Counted from the first letter of the stretch, positions 33,873-43,580 are shown. The stretch is 64,000 bases of DNA from JBBDMX01 sp040878035 (GCA_040878035.1 JBBDMX010000016.1:87230-151229); one strand, 5' to 3'. The notes: a model not told the origin generated them from the letters alone. Program-made: numbers and translations.

Positions 33873-35225
33873 TTATGCCCGCCCCAGGACCAGCGCGGCG
33901 TTCTGGCCGCCTAAGCCAGTGGTGTAGGTCAGCACGTGACGCAGCTCGGCCGGGCGCGACGGGGCGGTGGCGGCGCGCAGGCCGGGCAGCGGCTGGTCGC
34001 AGTTGAGCGTGGCGGGGAGGGTTTGCTCGGCCAGCGTCTTGGCGGCTATGGCGGCGCCGATGCCGCCCATGCCCGCGCCGCAGTTGCCCACCATCGGCAC
34101 CAGCGACACCACCGGCACCTGCGCCAGTCGCGTACTGAACACCTGCCGCAGCGCGGCCGCCTCAGCCTGGTCGAACTCCGCGACGCCGCTGCCCAAGGGA
34201 ACGATCAGGTCGATGGCATCCGGTGAAACGCCGGCGTCGCGCAGGGCCGCGCTGATCGCCAGCGCCACACCCTTGCCCTGCGGGTCAGGCTTGAGGTTGC
34301 GGGCTTGCGGATGGATCGATTGCGAAGCACCAAAGCCCAGCACGGCGGCATAGGCCCGCGGGGGTGTGCCATCACCCGACGATGCCTTGCGTTGCTCGAA
34401 AGTTTCGGCGGCTTCCAGAATCACCAGCCCGCCGCCTTCTCCGACCACCGTGCCCGCTGCGGTGGCGCAGAAGGGCCGCACGGCTTTCGCCGGGTCGCCT
34501 TCGGGTGGATTGCTGGTGATATTGAGCCCGCCGTTCAAGATACGGCGCAGGTAGGCCATGGGGTTGAGCTTGCTCTCGGCGCCGCCGCAGAATGACGCAT
34601 CGGCGTCGCCGCGCTGAATCACCCGCAGCGCCTCGCCGATCGACAGGCTCGCCGATGCCTCCGCGCAGGTGATCGTGTTGCTGGGCCCCTGGGCATCGTG
34701 AATGATCGTGACGTGGCACGCCAGCATGTTGGGCAGGTACTTGAGCAGCCACAGCGGCGTCAAGTGGCCCATGCCCTGGGCGCCCCACTTGGCAAAGTCA
34801 AACTGGCCGTGGTCATCGCGGGCCTCGACCAGGGCGCCAGTCAGCTCATCCAGGTCGGCGGCGATGAGTCCGGCGCCGATGTTGGCGCCGAAGCGGCGGG
34901 GCGGATAGGTCGTCGCGCCTTCCTCGCTCAGCGTGCCCTTGGTCACCAGGCCGGCGTCGCGTGCCGCCAGGTCCGCCGCCGCCACCGCCAACTCGATGTC
35001 GCGTGCCATGACCTTGATGGCCTTGCGGTAGCTCTTGGGCACGTAGGCTTGGACCTTGAAGTCCTTGACCTCGGCGCCAAGGGTGCAGGGGAAGGCCGAG
35101 GCATCGAACGCCTGGATCGGGGCTATGGCGCTGCGGCCAAGGAGCATCGCCTGCCAGTTGGCGTCGATGCCGATGCCCAGGCCGGTGATCGGGCCTAAAC
35201 CAGTGATCAGAACACGTCGCGCCAT
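33873..35225 (-). CDS. Ketosynthase homologue without catalytic residues (chain-length-factor-like)
   Basis: 450 residues from ATG 35225; longer starts read through repeat DNA. The thiolase fold is retained (FGANIGAGLIAADLDELTG, GGAESKLNPMAYLRR, TTGLGGQNAALVLG). Aligned by GP(x)17-EA with the neighbour, the catalytic Cys is Glu189 (TITCAEASASLSIGEA), the first His is Leu344, the Lys is Val376 and the second His is Asn381. Cys-to-acidic/amide substitution in a KS paired with an active one is the hallmark of KS-beta/CLF subunits of type II polyketide and aryl-polyene systems. No ACP, KR or DH gene is nearby. Confidence 0.85.
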   Translation of the reverse strand: MARRVLITGLGPITGLGIGIDANWQAMLLGRSAIAPIQAFDASAFPCTLGAEVKDFKVQAYVPKSYRKAIKVMARDIELAVAAADLAARDAGLVTKGTLSEEGATTYPPRRFGANIGAGLIAADLDELTGALVEARDDHGQFDFAKWGAQGMGHLTPLWLLKYLPNMLACHVTIIHDAQGPSNTITCAEASASLSIGEALRVIQRGDADASFCGGAESKLNPMAYLRRILNGGLNITSNPPEGDPAKAVRPFCATAAGTVVGEGGGLVILEAAETFEQRKASSGDGTPPRAYAAVLGFGASQSIHPQARNLKPDPQGKGVALAISAALRDAGVSPDAIDLIVPLGSGVAEFDQAEAAALRQVFSTRLAQVPVVSLVPMVGNCGAGMGGIGAAIAAKTLAEQTLPATLNCDQPLPGLRAATAPSRPAELRHVLTYTTGLGGQNAALVLGRA

Positions 35226-35248
35226 AGATGCACTAATGAGTAGGGCTT

Positions 35249-35283
35249 CAGGGATCCGGGGTCGGGGACTCGGGGGTCCGGGT
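35249..35283. repeat. GGGGTC/GGGGGTCCG word repeat in the leader of the CLF-like gene
   Basis: Four degenerate copies of the GGTCCGGGG family end 24 bases before the start at 35225. Confidence 0.6.
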
Positions 35284-35407
35284 AGAAAGCCCGTTAGTTT
35301 AGGCAAAATGCCCGAGGCATGTGGGGTGGGGCATGGACGGCCGGTCGCCACGCCGGACCTGGGCGGCTCCGATAGATGGTCCAGGTCGCGGCCGGCGCGG
35401 CGGCCGG

Positions 35408-36508
35408 TCACCGCGGGCGGGTCGGCGGGATCATTTCCAGCACGATGTCGAACTCCGGATGGCCGCCGTCGTCCTGGCCGTTGGCGCCCAGGCTGTAGAC
35501 TACGGCCTGGTCCTGGCTGACACGATAGACCGGCGTCTTCCGCGGTGACGCCAGGGGATCGGCCGGCACGGCATCGCTATACACCGGCACGAGTGCATCG
35601 AGCCTGGGTGGAAACGTCTGGTGGTCTCCATAGTATGCTGCCAGCGCCAGCGACAAGGCCGCGAGCAAGTGCCGGGCCCGCGCCTGGCCATAGAGGCTGT
35701 CACGATCGGTTGGCAGAACCGGCAATGCCCGGAGCTGTCTCAGCATGGCGGTGAGTTGCGCGGGTGTCGCCTGGCTGTACTGAGCGATGGCGATGACCGC
35801 CGTGTCCGCCAGGAGGGAGATCGACATGGCGGGATAGAGGTGTGTGCCCCGTGGCGCCGCGGTGTCGGCCGTGCACCGCAGCATTAGTGTCGCCAGCCGT
35901 TGTAGTGCCAGCGTTTCCTGCCATGCGGCAAGGGCATCGCCATCGTGCAATCGCCGCATCGCGCGGGCCGCCAGCGCCGCTGCCGCCTGTTGGGTCAGCG
36001 TTTGTTGAATTTGGATCACCCGCGCCATCGCCGGCGTTGTGTCGCGCATCGGCATCCAATACCTACCGCCTGCCGCCGCCGCGACTAGTGCATCCAGATG
36101 CGGCGCGTTGGTTTGGATCCACGCTGCGATGAGCGGGTGGCGCTGCGCCGGCCATGGCGCCGATGCCGCCGCGTACAGGTCCGACTCGGCGTTCTGCACG
36201 GCTCGGTCTAGCGCGGGATCATCGGTGGCTGGATCGTCGGCCTTGGCGTAGGCGCGGGCAAAAGGGCGCAGGGCGACGAAGTAGCGGGCGCGTTCGGGTA
36301 GCGTCGTCTGTAACTTGGCCAGCACGCGATCGCGTGCCTCGACGTCGCCGGGCAGGCCGGTGATCTGCACGAGTTTCACTGCGGCGTTGTCGGCCGGCGT
36401 CACAGCGCCGTCATCGCCGGATGGATCACGTGGCTGGGCGGCGCAGCCCCACACCAACGTCAGACAAGCCACAAGCACCGCCTTGGTCGCAGTCGTACAA
36501 CTTAGCAT
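35408..36508 (-). CDS. Lipoprotein with pseudopilin-like C-terminal segment, unknown
   Basis: 366 residues. The signal peptide ends in a lipobox (LVWGC, Cys22). The middle is Ala-rich and helical with no motif. The end (YYGDHQTFPPRLDALVP, then SDAVPADPLASP and VYSLGANGQDDGG) matches a C-terminal segment common in planctomycete type II secretion pseudopilin-like and large secreted proteins. That fixes a phylum-like context rather than a function. It is transcribed away from a REP-type palindrome at 36521. Confidence 0.75.
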   Translation of the reverse strand: MLSCTTATKAVLVACLTLVWGCAAQPRDPSGDDGAVTPADNAAVKLVQITGLPGDVEARDRVLAKLQTTLPERARYFVALRPFARAYAKADDPATDDPALDRAVQNAESDLYAAASAPWPAQRHPLIAAWIQTNAPHLDALVAAAAGGRYWMPMRDTTPAMARVIQIQQTLTQQAAAALAARAMRRLHDGDALAAWQETLALQRLATLMLRCTADTAAPRGTHLYPAMSISLLADTAVIAIAQYSQATPAQLTAMLRQLRALPVLPTDRDSLYGQARARHLLAALSLALAAYYGDHQTFPPRLDALVPVYSDAVPADPLASPRKTPVYRVSQDQAVVYSLGANGQDDGGHPEFDIVLEMIPPTRPR

Positions 36509-36520
36509 GCGACAATTCTA

Positions 36521-36580
36521 CAGAGCCGCGCGGCGTAAGCCCGCGGATGATCCACCGCGGGCTTACGCCGCGCGGCTCTG
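36521..36580. repeat. REP-type palindrome, 26-bp perfect arms
   Basis: Arms 36521-36546 and 36555-36580 around loop ATGATCCA; arm begins CAGAGCCGCGCGGCGTAAGC. A degenerate half copy follows at 36590-36603. It sits between divergent genes. Related copies are at 38300-38413 and 57350-57425. Confidence 0.9.
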
Positions 36581-36659
36581 ATCGATCCACCGCAGGCTTA
36601 TACGGGGGGCGCCTGGCGGCTCGGCCCGACTCGTCGCCTTGCGCCTCTACAATGCCGCC

Positions 36660-38294
36660 ATGTCCACGCCCGCCGCCACCTTGTCGTCCAACGCCGCGCT
36701 CACCCCGCCACGCTACACCCCGGCGCAGCTCGTGCTCCTGGTCATCGTCGCCGGCACGATTGTGCGTCTGATCTGCGCCAGGTTCATCGGCCTGGGATAT
36801 GGCGAAGCCTATTACTTTGCTTGCGCCCTGGATCCACAGTGGTCGTACTTCGATCAGCCGCCGCTGGGGTTGTGGATGGGTTGGCTGGGGATGAAAGTGA
36901 CCGGCGCCGTCGGGCCGCTGTCGTTGCGCTGGCCCTTCATCGCCATGTTCGCCGGGACGACCTGGCTGATGTTCGCCATCGGGCGGCGGCTCTTTGGCGA
37001 TTGGCCCGGGTTCTATGCCGCACTGCTGCTCAACCTCTCGGCTGTGTTCACCCTGTCGGTCGGGAGCTGGCTCCAGCCCGATGGGCCGCTGATGTTCTTC
37101 TGCCTGGCGTGCGTCTACTGCCTGGTGCGGCTGTTATTCGATGCTGGTTTGCAGCGGGTGATGCTGTGGTGGCTGGGCGTGGGCGTCACGCTGGGCCTGG
37201 CGATGCTCAGCAAATACCACGCGGTGTTCTTCGTGTTCGGGGCGGGCATGTTTGTCCTGCTGTCGCCCCGGCAGTGGCGCTGGCTGCGCCATCCCGGGCC
37301 TTATGTGGCCATGCTCATCGCGGCGGCGGTGTTTGCGCCTGTGCTGGTATGGAATGTCGAGCATGAGTGGATTTCCTTCCTCTGGCAGGGCAAGCGGGCG
37401 GGCTATGCGGGCCTGCGTTGGGACTGGCTGTTGCGCAGCATCAGCGGGCAGGCGCTGTGGCTGCTGCCCTGGATCTGGGTGCCGTTGGTCGTGGAACTGG
37501 GCCGCTGTGCCTGGCGGGGCCTGCATGTGGCAGGGCGGCGTCTATCGCGCCATGACGCCGCCGACACGCGCCACGTCGACGACGACGCCCGCCACCTGCT
37601 CTTCTGGCTGGCGATCGGCCCAGTCGCCGCCTTTACGCTTGTCGCGCTGTGGGCGCCGCTGGGCCTCCACTTCCACTGGCAGGCGCCGGGCTACCTCGTG
37701 CTGTTTCTGGCACTGGGTGCGACCGTGCATCATTTGCTCCAGCGCCGCGGCCCCTGGCGCCGGGCTGTGCAGTGGTGGCTGAGTCTGTCCATCGTCTTTA
37801 CGCTCGCCGCCATCGCGATGCTGACCTCGCACGCGGCCACGGGTTGGTGGCGATCCGTTGGTCCGCAATGGCTCTCCACCAAGGCCGGCGAATCGAGCGA
37901 CCCCACCCTCGAATCGCTCGACTACACGCCCTTGCGCGCGGCCCTGACGGCACGCGACCGGCTGCGGCCCGACCTCTTCTATGTCACCAACCGCTGGTTC
38001 CAATCCGGCAAAGTCGCCTATGAACTCCAAGGGCAGCATGCCGTCTTCTGCTTCAGCCCCGATGCCCGCTCCTGGGCCTTCATCACCGACTCCTCACGCT
38101 GGCTCGGCCGCGACGCGGTACTCATCGGCACCGACGGCTTCCTTCACGATCCGCGAGGTGAACTAGGCGGCTACTTCGAGTCCATCACGCCCATCGGCCA
38201 CGTGGCCGTGACGCGCGGCCCGTACGTTGAGATCACACTGCGGCTGTACTACTGCAAACGGCTCAAGAAGCCGTATGCGAATCCGTATCGGTGA
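36660..38294 (+). CDS. GT39/ArnT-like membrane glycosyltransferase
   Basis: 544 residues from ATG 36660; an upstream TTG at 36639 is less likely. The polyprenyl-phosphate-sugar-dependent family is shown by an acidic residue in the first periplasmic loop (GYGEAYYFACALDPQWSYFDQPPLG), the position of the catalytic Asp/Glu in PMT/ArnT enzymes, then 10-12 membrane helices. The C-terminal ~130 residues are soluble and periplasmic (LRPDLFYVTNRWFQSGKVAYEL). It transfers a sugar from a lipid carrier to protein, lipid or glycan; the acceptor is unknown. Confidence 0.85.
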   Translation: MSTPAATLSSNAALTPPRYTPAQLVLLVIVAGTIVRLICARFIGLGYGEAYYFACALDPQWSYFDQPPLGLWMGWLGMKVTGAVGPLSLRWPFIAMFAGTTWLMFAIGRRLFGDWPGFYAALLLNLSAVFTLSVGSWLQPDGPLMFFCLACVYCLVRLLFDAGLQRVMLWWLGVGVTLGLAMLSKYHAVFFVFGAGMFVLLSPRQWRWLRHPGPYVAMLIAAAVFAPVLVWNVEHEWISFLWQGKRAGYAGLRWDWLLRSISGQALWLLPWIWVPLVVELGRCAWRGLHVAGRRLSRHDAADTRHVDDDARHLLFWLAIGPVAAFTLVALWAPLGLHFHWQAPGYLVLFLALGATVHHLLQRRGPWRRAVQWWLSLSIVFTLAAIAMLTSHAATGWWRSVGPQWLSTKAGESSDPTLESLDYTPLRAALTARDRLRPDLFYVTNRWFQSGKVAYELQGQHAVFCFSPDARSWAFITDSSRWLGRDAVLIGTDGFLHDPRGELGGYFESITPIGHVAVTRGPYVEITLRLYYCKRLKKPYANPYR

Positions 38295-38299
38295 TCCAT

Positions 38300-38413
38300 C
38301 AGAGCCGCGCGGCGTAAGCCCGCGGGAACGGGCGCCTTTACGCCATCGATCCGCGGGCTTACGCCGCGCGGCTCTGATAGGTACGATCCGCGGGCTTACC
38401 CCGCGCGGCTCCG
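38300..38413. repeat. REP-type palindrome, three arms
   Basis: A left arm (38300-38325) and perfect right arm (38351-38376) are followed by a second right-hand copy (38388-38413) with two changes. It begins 5 bases after the glycosyltransferase stop. Confidence 0.88.
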
Positions 38414-38489
38414 ACGGCTCGGCCGCACTTCATGGTGCCGCGCGGTATGCTATAAGGCGAAATCAACCCACGTGCTTCAGGGGCTCATC

Positions 38490-40706
38490 ATGACAACGAT
38501 GCAACGACGCGTAACGGCCGCGGCGATGTTGTTCGTCTGGTTGACGACTGGCGCGGCGCAGGCGCAGCCGCTGGCGGACCGCGTGCCCGAGGATGCCTTG
38601 CTCTACGTCGGCTGGGCCGGCACCGACACGCTGGGCAAGACCTACGAGGAATCGCACTTGAAGGCCGTGCTCGCCGAGGGCGGCGTGAGCGAATTCTTTG
38701 GTCGCATCCAGACCGTCGTGACCAACCTCGCTTCACGCGGGGGCCAGGATCCCGATGCGGCCCAGAACCTGCGGCAAGTTGCGGCCATGCTCGACCTGGC
38801 CTACCGCCATCCCACCGCGCTGTGGCTGCTGGGCAACGGCGCCGACGAGCCGCCCAAGCTGGCCATCGCCATCCAGGCCGGCGACGACAGCGACAAGGTG
38901 CTGGACCTGCTGGGCAAGCTCATCGCCAAGGGGCCGCAGCCCAATCCCAGTCGCGTCATGGCCCGCAAGTTCGGCGATCTGGTCGTGCTGACGGCGCAGT
39001 ACGCCGACGATCAGCCCGTGCTGGCGGACAAAGACGCCACGCTGCTTCAGGAATCCCAGTTCCAAGCGGCACTCAAACAGGTACACGAAAAGCCCGCGTG
39101 GGTGAGCTATGTTTCAGCGACGGATGTCTGGGCGTTGATCGACCAGGCGGTGGCCGCCAATCCGCGTGACGATCAGCGTGCCCGCTATGAGCAACTCGCT
39201 CAGGCGTTGGCATTCCGCGGCGTGGAACGCATGATTACCACCGGCGCCTTTGAAGGCCGGGGCTGGGCGACCAAGACCTTCGTCGCCGTGCCGGCCGAGG
39301 CCCGCAAAGGGCTGGCGGCGCTGCTGACCGCCCCGGCGCTGCCGGCCGAGGCCTTTAAGGTCGTGCCTCGCAACGTCACCTGGGCCGCCGGCGTGTCGTT
39401 TAGTCCGGCCCAGCTCTGGGAGACGATTCTCACCACGGTCAAGGCAGGCGAGCCGCGCGCCCAACGCAGCTTCGAGCGCGGCATGGCCGAGTTCAAGGAT
39501 AATCTCGGCTTCGCGCCCGATTCCCTCATCAACGCTCTAGGTAACCAGTGGGTGATCTACAGCAACATGGGTGGCGAAGGCGTACTGCCCGACGGCGTGG
39601 CGACCGTGTTGGTCAACCAATGCCAGGACGCCAAGGCTGTGGGCGAGGCGCTGGTGGCGATGGAAGCCAGGATCAAGGCGGAAATGGAGGAGCAGGCCGA
39701 GCACACCGGCCGGCCACCGCAGGTTACGGTCACTACCAGGCAGGAAGACGGCCTGGATATCCACAGCTTCGCGTTTCCCATGATGATGGTCGAGTGGACG
39801 GTCATCGACGACAAGCTGTACGTGGGCTTCGGCGCCGGTGGCGTGGCGGTGATCCTTCAGCAGCGCAAGGCCAAGGATTCGATCCTCGATTCGCCGGACT
39901 TCGCCCCGCTGGCCAAGCGCCTCGCCGGCGGCGATGTGGTCAGCGCTACCATGACCGATGTGCGCAAGACCTCGGTGGCGATCTATCAACAGATGGGCGT
40001 GCTGCTGCCGATGCTGCAATTTGCCCTGGCGCAAGGCGGCGGCGGGGCGACGCCCCTGACGCTGCCTCCTTTATCCAAGCTCATGCCGCACCTGGGTGTG
40101 GCCACCTCGGTCGGGTACGTTGATGCCGCGGGCTACCACGCGGTGACGACCGGCAAGTTCCCCGGCGAAACGCTGCTGTCACCGGGTGGCTGGATGTCCA
40201 CCAGCAGCCTGAGCCTGGGCGTGGGCATCGCCTTGCCCGCCCTCGGCGCCGCCCGCCGCACCGCCCGGCAGATGCAGGACAGCACGCAGGTGCGCGGCAT
40301 CATCCAAGGCTGCATCCTTTACGCACAGGGCAACGCCGAGCGATACCCCGACAATGTCTACAAGCTTCTCCAAGGCAACTACATGACGCCTGAGTATCTG
40401 CTGTCCCCGTTGTCGGGCAAGAAGCTGCCGGCCGAGTATGGCACCTGGCCCGAGGATAAGCAGCGGACGTGGATCAACGACAACATGTCGTACGTGCTGA
40501 TTCCCAACCTGACCGCCGACACCGATTCAAGGCGGATTGCGGCATTCACCAAGATTCAGGACAGCGGCGGCAAGGGCATCTCCATCGGCTACAACGACAA
40601 CCACGCCGAATGGACGCCGCTGGACAAGGCCCGCAAACTGATCAAAGAACAAACCGGCCGCACGCTCGAAGAATGGAGCGGCGTGGAGGAGAAGAAACAG
40701 CAGTAG
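38490..40706 (+). CDS. Large secreted protein, unknown, with DUF1559-like tail
   Basis: 738 residues from ATG 38490 (AGGGG 7 bases upstream). The signal peptide ends at GAAQAQ. The body begins LADRVPEDALLYVGWAGTD, a pattern common to large planctomycete exported proteins that report per-domain values (DUF3352-like), with mixed alpha/beta segments and no catalytic motif. The last 170 residues (LSLGVGIALPALGAARRTAR, then YDN... NDNHAEW) resemble the tail of planctomycete pseudopilin-like proteins. The role is unknown; probably periplasmic or envelope-bound. Confidence 0.78.
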   Translation: MTTMQRRVTAAAMLFVWLTTGAAQAQPLADRVPEDALLYVGWAGTDTLGKTYEESHLKAVLAEGGVSEFFGRIQTVVTNLASRGGQDPDAAQNLRQVAAMLDLAYRHPTALWLLGNGADEPPKLAIAIQAGDDSDKVLDLLGKLIAKGPQPNPSRVMARKFGDLVVLTAQYADDQPVLADKDATLLQESQFQAALKQVHEKPAWVSYVSATDVWALIDQAVAANPRDDQRARYEQLAQALAFRGVERMITTGAFEGRGWATKTFVAVPAEARKGLAALLTAPALPAEAFKVVPRNVTWAAGVSFSPAQLWETILTTVKAGEPRAQRSFERGMAEFKDNLGFAPDSLINALGNQWVIYSNMGGEGVLPDGVATVLVNQCQDAKAVGEALVAMEARIKAEMEEQAEHTGRPPQVTVTTRQEDGLDIHSFAFPMMMVEWTVIDDKLYVGFGAGGVAVILQQRKAKDSILDSPDFAPLAKRLAGGDVVSATMTDVRKTSVAIYQQMGVLLPMLQFALAQGGGGATPLTLPPLSKLMPHLGVATSVGYVDAAGYHAVTTGKFPGETLLSPGGWMSTSSLSLGVGIALPALGAARRTARQMQDSTQVRGIIQGCILYAQGNAERYPDNVYKLLQGNYMTPEYLLSPLSGKKLPAEYGTWPEDKQRTWINDNMSYVLIPNLTADTDSRRIAAFTKIQDSGGKGISIGYNDNHAEWTPLDKARKLIKEQTGRTLEEWSGVEEKKQQ

Positions 40707-40715
40707 GAAAACGGA

Positions 40716-40876
40716 TTAACCACCAAGACACCAAGGACACCAAGATGAGTGAAGAACGAGGATCGAAGAACGAAGAACGAGCCCTTCACCCGGCTCTTCG
40801 TTCTTCTTTACTCGTTCCTCGTTCCTCGTTCCTCAATTCCCATTCTTCTTGGTGTCCTTGGTGTCTTGGTGGTTAA
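40716..40876. repeat. Two-layer nested word-repeat hairpin before lemA
   Basis: Outer arms are perfect over 30 bp (40716-40745, beginning TTAACCACCAAGACACC; 40847-40876). Inner arms carry GAAGAACGAG words (40749-40781) against CTCGTTCCTCGTTC words (40793-40834). Two different word families are nested. Confidence 0.85.
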
Positions 40877-40906
40877 TTGATCCTCGACCCCAACTAAGGT
40901 GCCCTC

Positions 40907-41509
40907 ATGCCAGGAATGATTCTCGCCATCGTGTTGATCGTCATCGTCGTCGTTGTGATCGCGGCCTTCTGGGTCGTGGCCATCTACAACCGCCTGGTGC
41001 AACTGCGGCAGCGGGTGAAGAACGCCTTTGCCCAGATCGATGTGCAGCTCAAACGGCGCTATGACCTGATCCCCAACCTGGTCGAGACCGCCAAGGCGTA
41101 CATGGCGCACGAGCGCGGGACGCTGGAGGCGGTGATCACGGCGCGCAACCAGGCTCAGGCGGCGTCGCAGAAGGCGGCCGCCAATCCCGCCGATGCCGGC
41201 GCGGTGCGCGAACTGATGGGCGCCGAGGCGGTGCTGGGCGGCGCGGTGGGGCGGTTCTTCGCCTTGGCCGAGGCCTATCCCGATCTCAAGGCCAACCAGA
41301 ACATGATGCAGCTCACCGAGGAGCTGACCAGCACGGAGAACAAAGTCGCCTTCGCCCGCCAGGCCTACAACGACGCGGTGATGCACTACAACACCCGCCG
41401 GGAAACCTTCCCCGACACGGTCTTCGCAGGCATGTTCGGCTTCAACGAAGCGCAGCTGTTTGAAATCGAGCAAGCCGCGGAACGCGAAGCGCCGAAGGTG
41501 AAGTTCTAG
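40907..41509 (+). CDS. LemA family membrane protein
   Basis: 200 residues: one N-terminal helix (about 3-25), then a helical domain with the LemA signature RYDLIPNLVETAKAYMAHE and FPDTVFAGMFGFNEAQLFEIE. An M48 peptidase gene follows after 106 bases of repeat, the usual lemA-htpX pairing, suggesting joint work at the inner membrane in protein quality control. The precise LemA role is unresolved in general. Confidence 0.94.
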   Translation: MPGMILAIVLIVIVVVVIAAFWVVAIYNRLVQLRQRVKNAFAQIDVQLKRRYDLIPNLVETAKAYMAHERGTLEAVITARNQAQAASQKAAANPADAGAVRELMGAEAVLGGAVGRFFALAEAYPDLKANQNMMQLTEELTSTENKVAFARQAYNDAVMHYNTRRETFPDTVFAGMFGFNEAQLFEIEQAAEREAPKVKF

Positions 41510-41523
41510 GAATAGCCGCGAAT

Positions 41524-41615
41524 GAAGGGGACAGATGACAAGGTGACAAGGTAACCAGGTGAAGGGGTGAGAGGCTGTTTTCCTTCACCTTGTCACTCCT
41601 TCACTCCCATTCCCC
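41524..41615. repeat. Inverted word repeat (GGTGACAAGGT family)
   Basis: Left arm 41524-41565 (TGACAAGGTGACAAGGTAAC words), right arm 41582-41615 (CCTTCACCTTGTCACTCC). It fills the gap between lemA and the M48 protease gene. Confidence 0.7.
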
Positions 41616-43580
41616 ATGGCCATGGACTTCTTTGAACATCAAGACCGCGCCCGGCGCAACACTGTCAAGCTCATGGTGCTGTTCGTGCTGGCGACCGTCG
41701 GCATCACCACGGCGCTGTACTTCGTGGCAATGGCGGCGATGAACTACGGGGCGCTGCGGGTCGAGGCCGAGCCTCCGGGGTGGTGGGACCCGCGCGTGCT
41801 GCTGGCCGTCACCGCAGGAACGCTGGCGATCGTGCTGGGCGGGACGGCCTACAAGATCGCTGCGCTGCGCGGCGGGGGACGTGTCGTGGCCGAGAGCCTG
41901 GGCGCGCGCCTGGTCGCCCATGACACCACCGACTTGAGCGAGCGCAAGGTGCTCAACGTCGTCGAGGAGATGGCCATCGCCTCGGGCGTGGCGGTGCCGG
42001 CGGTCTATGTCATGGATCGCGAAGCGGCGATCAACGCCTTTGCCGCCGGCCACAGCGTTGACGACGCAGTGGTCTGCGTGACGCGCGGCACGATGGAGTT
42101 GCTCTCCCGCGATGAACTCCAGGGCGTCGTCGCCCACGAATTTTCCCACATCCTCAATGGCGACATGCGTCTGAATATCCGTCTGATCGGGGTGATTTAC
42201 GGCATCCTGGTCATCGGCCTTATCGGTCAGATGCTCATGCGCTCGGCGCTGGTGGCCGGTCCGCGGCGGCGCAGCGACAAGGAAGGCGGCGGGCGCATCG
42301 CCATCGTGCTCATCGGCGCCGCGGTGTTCGTCATCGGCTCGATCGGCGTGCTGGTGGGAAAGCTGATCAAGGCGGCTATCTCCCGTCAGCGCGAGTTCCT
42401 TGCCGACGCCTCAGCAGTGCAGTTCACCCGCAACCCCGAGGGTATCGGCGGGGCGCTGAAGAAAATCGGCGGCTACTCCTTCGGCTCCAAAGTCGGCGCC
42501 GCCAACGCCGAGGAAGCCAGCCACATGTTCTTCAGCGACGGCGTGGAGCGCATCGCCGGGTTCATCATGGCGACGCATCCGCCCCTGCCGCAGCGCATCG
42601 CCCGCATCGACCCGCAGTGGGACGGCACGTTTCCCGAGGTTCGCGAGCCGGATTACGTCGAGCAAAAGCGGGAGGCCAAGCTGGCGACGCTGTCGCGGCC
42701 GACTGCGGCGCGGGCCATCGGTCTGGCGGCGCCGCTGTTGCTGGCGGCCGCCGAGTCGGCCCGTGCCGTGCAGGCGATCGGCCAGCCTGGCGCGGACCAT
42801 CTGGCCTACGCGCATGACCTGGTCGCCGCCATTCCCGACCCCCTCAAGGCGGCGGCCCGCGAGCCCTACGGCGCCCGCGCCCTGATCTACGCCCTCCTGC
42901 TGAGCCAGGATGCCGCAGTCGGTCAGCGGCAGATGGACTATCTGCGTGGCGAGTCCGAGGCACCGGTCCATGTCCTGACACAACGCCTGCTGCCGCATCT
43001 GAGTTCGCTGGACCCCAACGCTCGTCTGCCCCTGATCGACATGGCGATCCCCGCGCTGCGTTCGCTGGCGGCAGGGCAGTACCAGGAATTTCGCCGCAGC
43101 GTTCTGGCGCTGATGCGCGCCGATGAGCGACTGGACCTCTTCGAGTGGGCCCTGGGCAGGATCATCATGCGGCATATGGACCCGCACTTTGCCCAGCGCG
43201 CCCGCCCCCAAGCGGTGCAGTTCTACTCGCTAAAGCCGGTGGCGGCGGCGTGCGCCACGCTGCTTTCGGCGCTGGCGTACCTGGGCCACGAGGATGACCC
43301 GGGCGCCGCGGCAGCCTTTGCCAGCGGCGTGGCCCAGCTCGGCGGCGTGAACGTGCAACGCCAGGCCAAGTCGGCCGTGGGATTCGACGCCATCGACGCG
43401 GCACTCGATGCGCTGGACATGGTTTCCCCGCGCGAGAAACGGCGATTGCTCAACGCCTGCGCCGCCTGTATCGCCGCCGATCGGCAGATCACCGTGCGCG
43501 AAGGCGAAATGCTCCGCGCTGTCGCCGACGCCCTGTCCTGCCCGATGCCGCCGCTCCTGCCCGGCCAGCCGCTCGCATGA
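41616..43580 (+). CDS. M48 family (HtpX-like) membrane metalloprotease with C-terminal extension
   Basis: 654 residues. Two N-terminal helices, then the zinc motif VVAHEFSHILNGD, two more helices (VIYGILVIGLIGQML; IVLIGAAVFVIGSIGVLVGK) and the third ligand Glu in REFLADASAVQF. This places catalysis on the cytoplasmic face of the inner membrane. Residues beyond about 350 form a helical extension not found in HtpX, ending near ACAACIAADRQITVREGEML, a TerB/DnaJ-like acidic helical pattern. The partner is LemA upstream. ATG 41622 (third codon) is an alternative start. Confidence 0.92.
   Translation: MAMDFFEHQDRARRNTVKLMVLFVLATVGITTALYFVAMAAMNYGALRVEAEPPGWWDPRVLLAVTAGTLAIVLGGTAYKIAALRGGGRVVAESLGARLVAHDTTDLSERKVLNVVEEMAIASGVAVPAVYVMDREAAINAFAAGHSVDDAVVCVTRGTMELLSRDELQGVVAHEFSHILNGDMRLNIRLIGVIYGILVIGLIGQMLMRSALVAGPRRRSDKEGGGRIAIVLIGAAVFVIGSIGVLVGKLIKAAISRQREFLADASAVQFTRNPEGIGGALKKIGGYSFGSKVGAANAEEASHMFFSDGVERIAGFIMATHPPLPQRIARIDPQWDGTFPEVREPDYVEQKREAKLATLSRPTAARAIGLAAPLLLAAAESARAVQAIGQPGADHLAYAHDLVAAIPDPLKAAAREPYGARALIYALLLSQDAAVGQRQMDYLRGESEAPVHVLTQRLLPHLSSLDPNARLPLIDMAIPALRSLAAGQYQEFRRSVLALMRADERLDLFEWALGRIIMRHMDPHFAQRARPQAVQFYSLKPVAAACATLLSALAYLGHEDDPGAAAAFASGVAQLGGVNVQRQAKSAVGFDAIDAALDALDMVSPREKRRLLNACAACIAADRQITVREGEMLRAVADALSCPMPPLLPGQPLA

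Noticed and set aside
36660..38294. Part of the KS/ebo biosynthetic group
   Set aside because: Separated by a lipoprotein gene and a REP on the other strand; no shared transcript evident.
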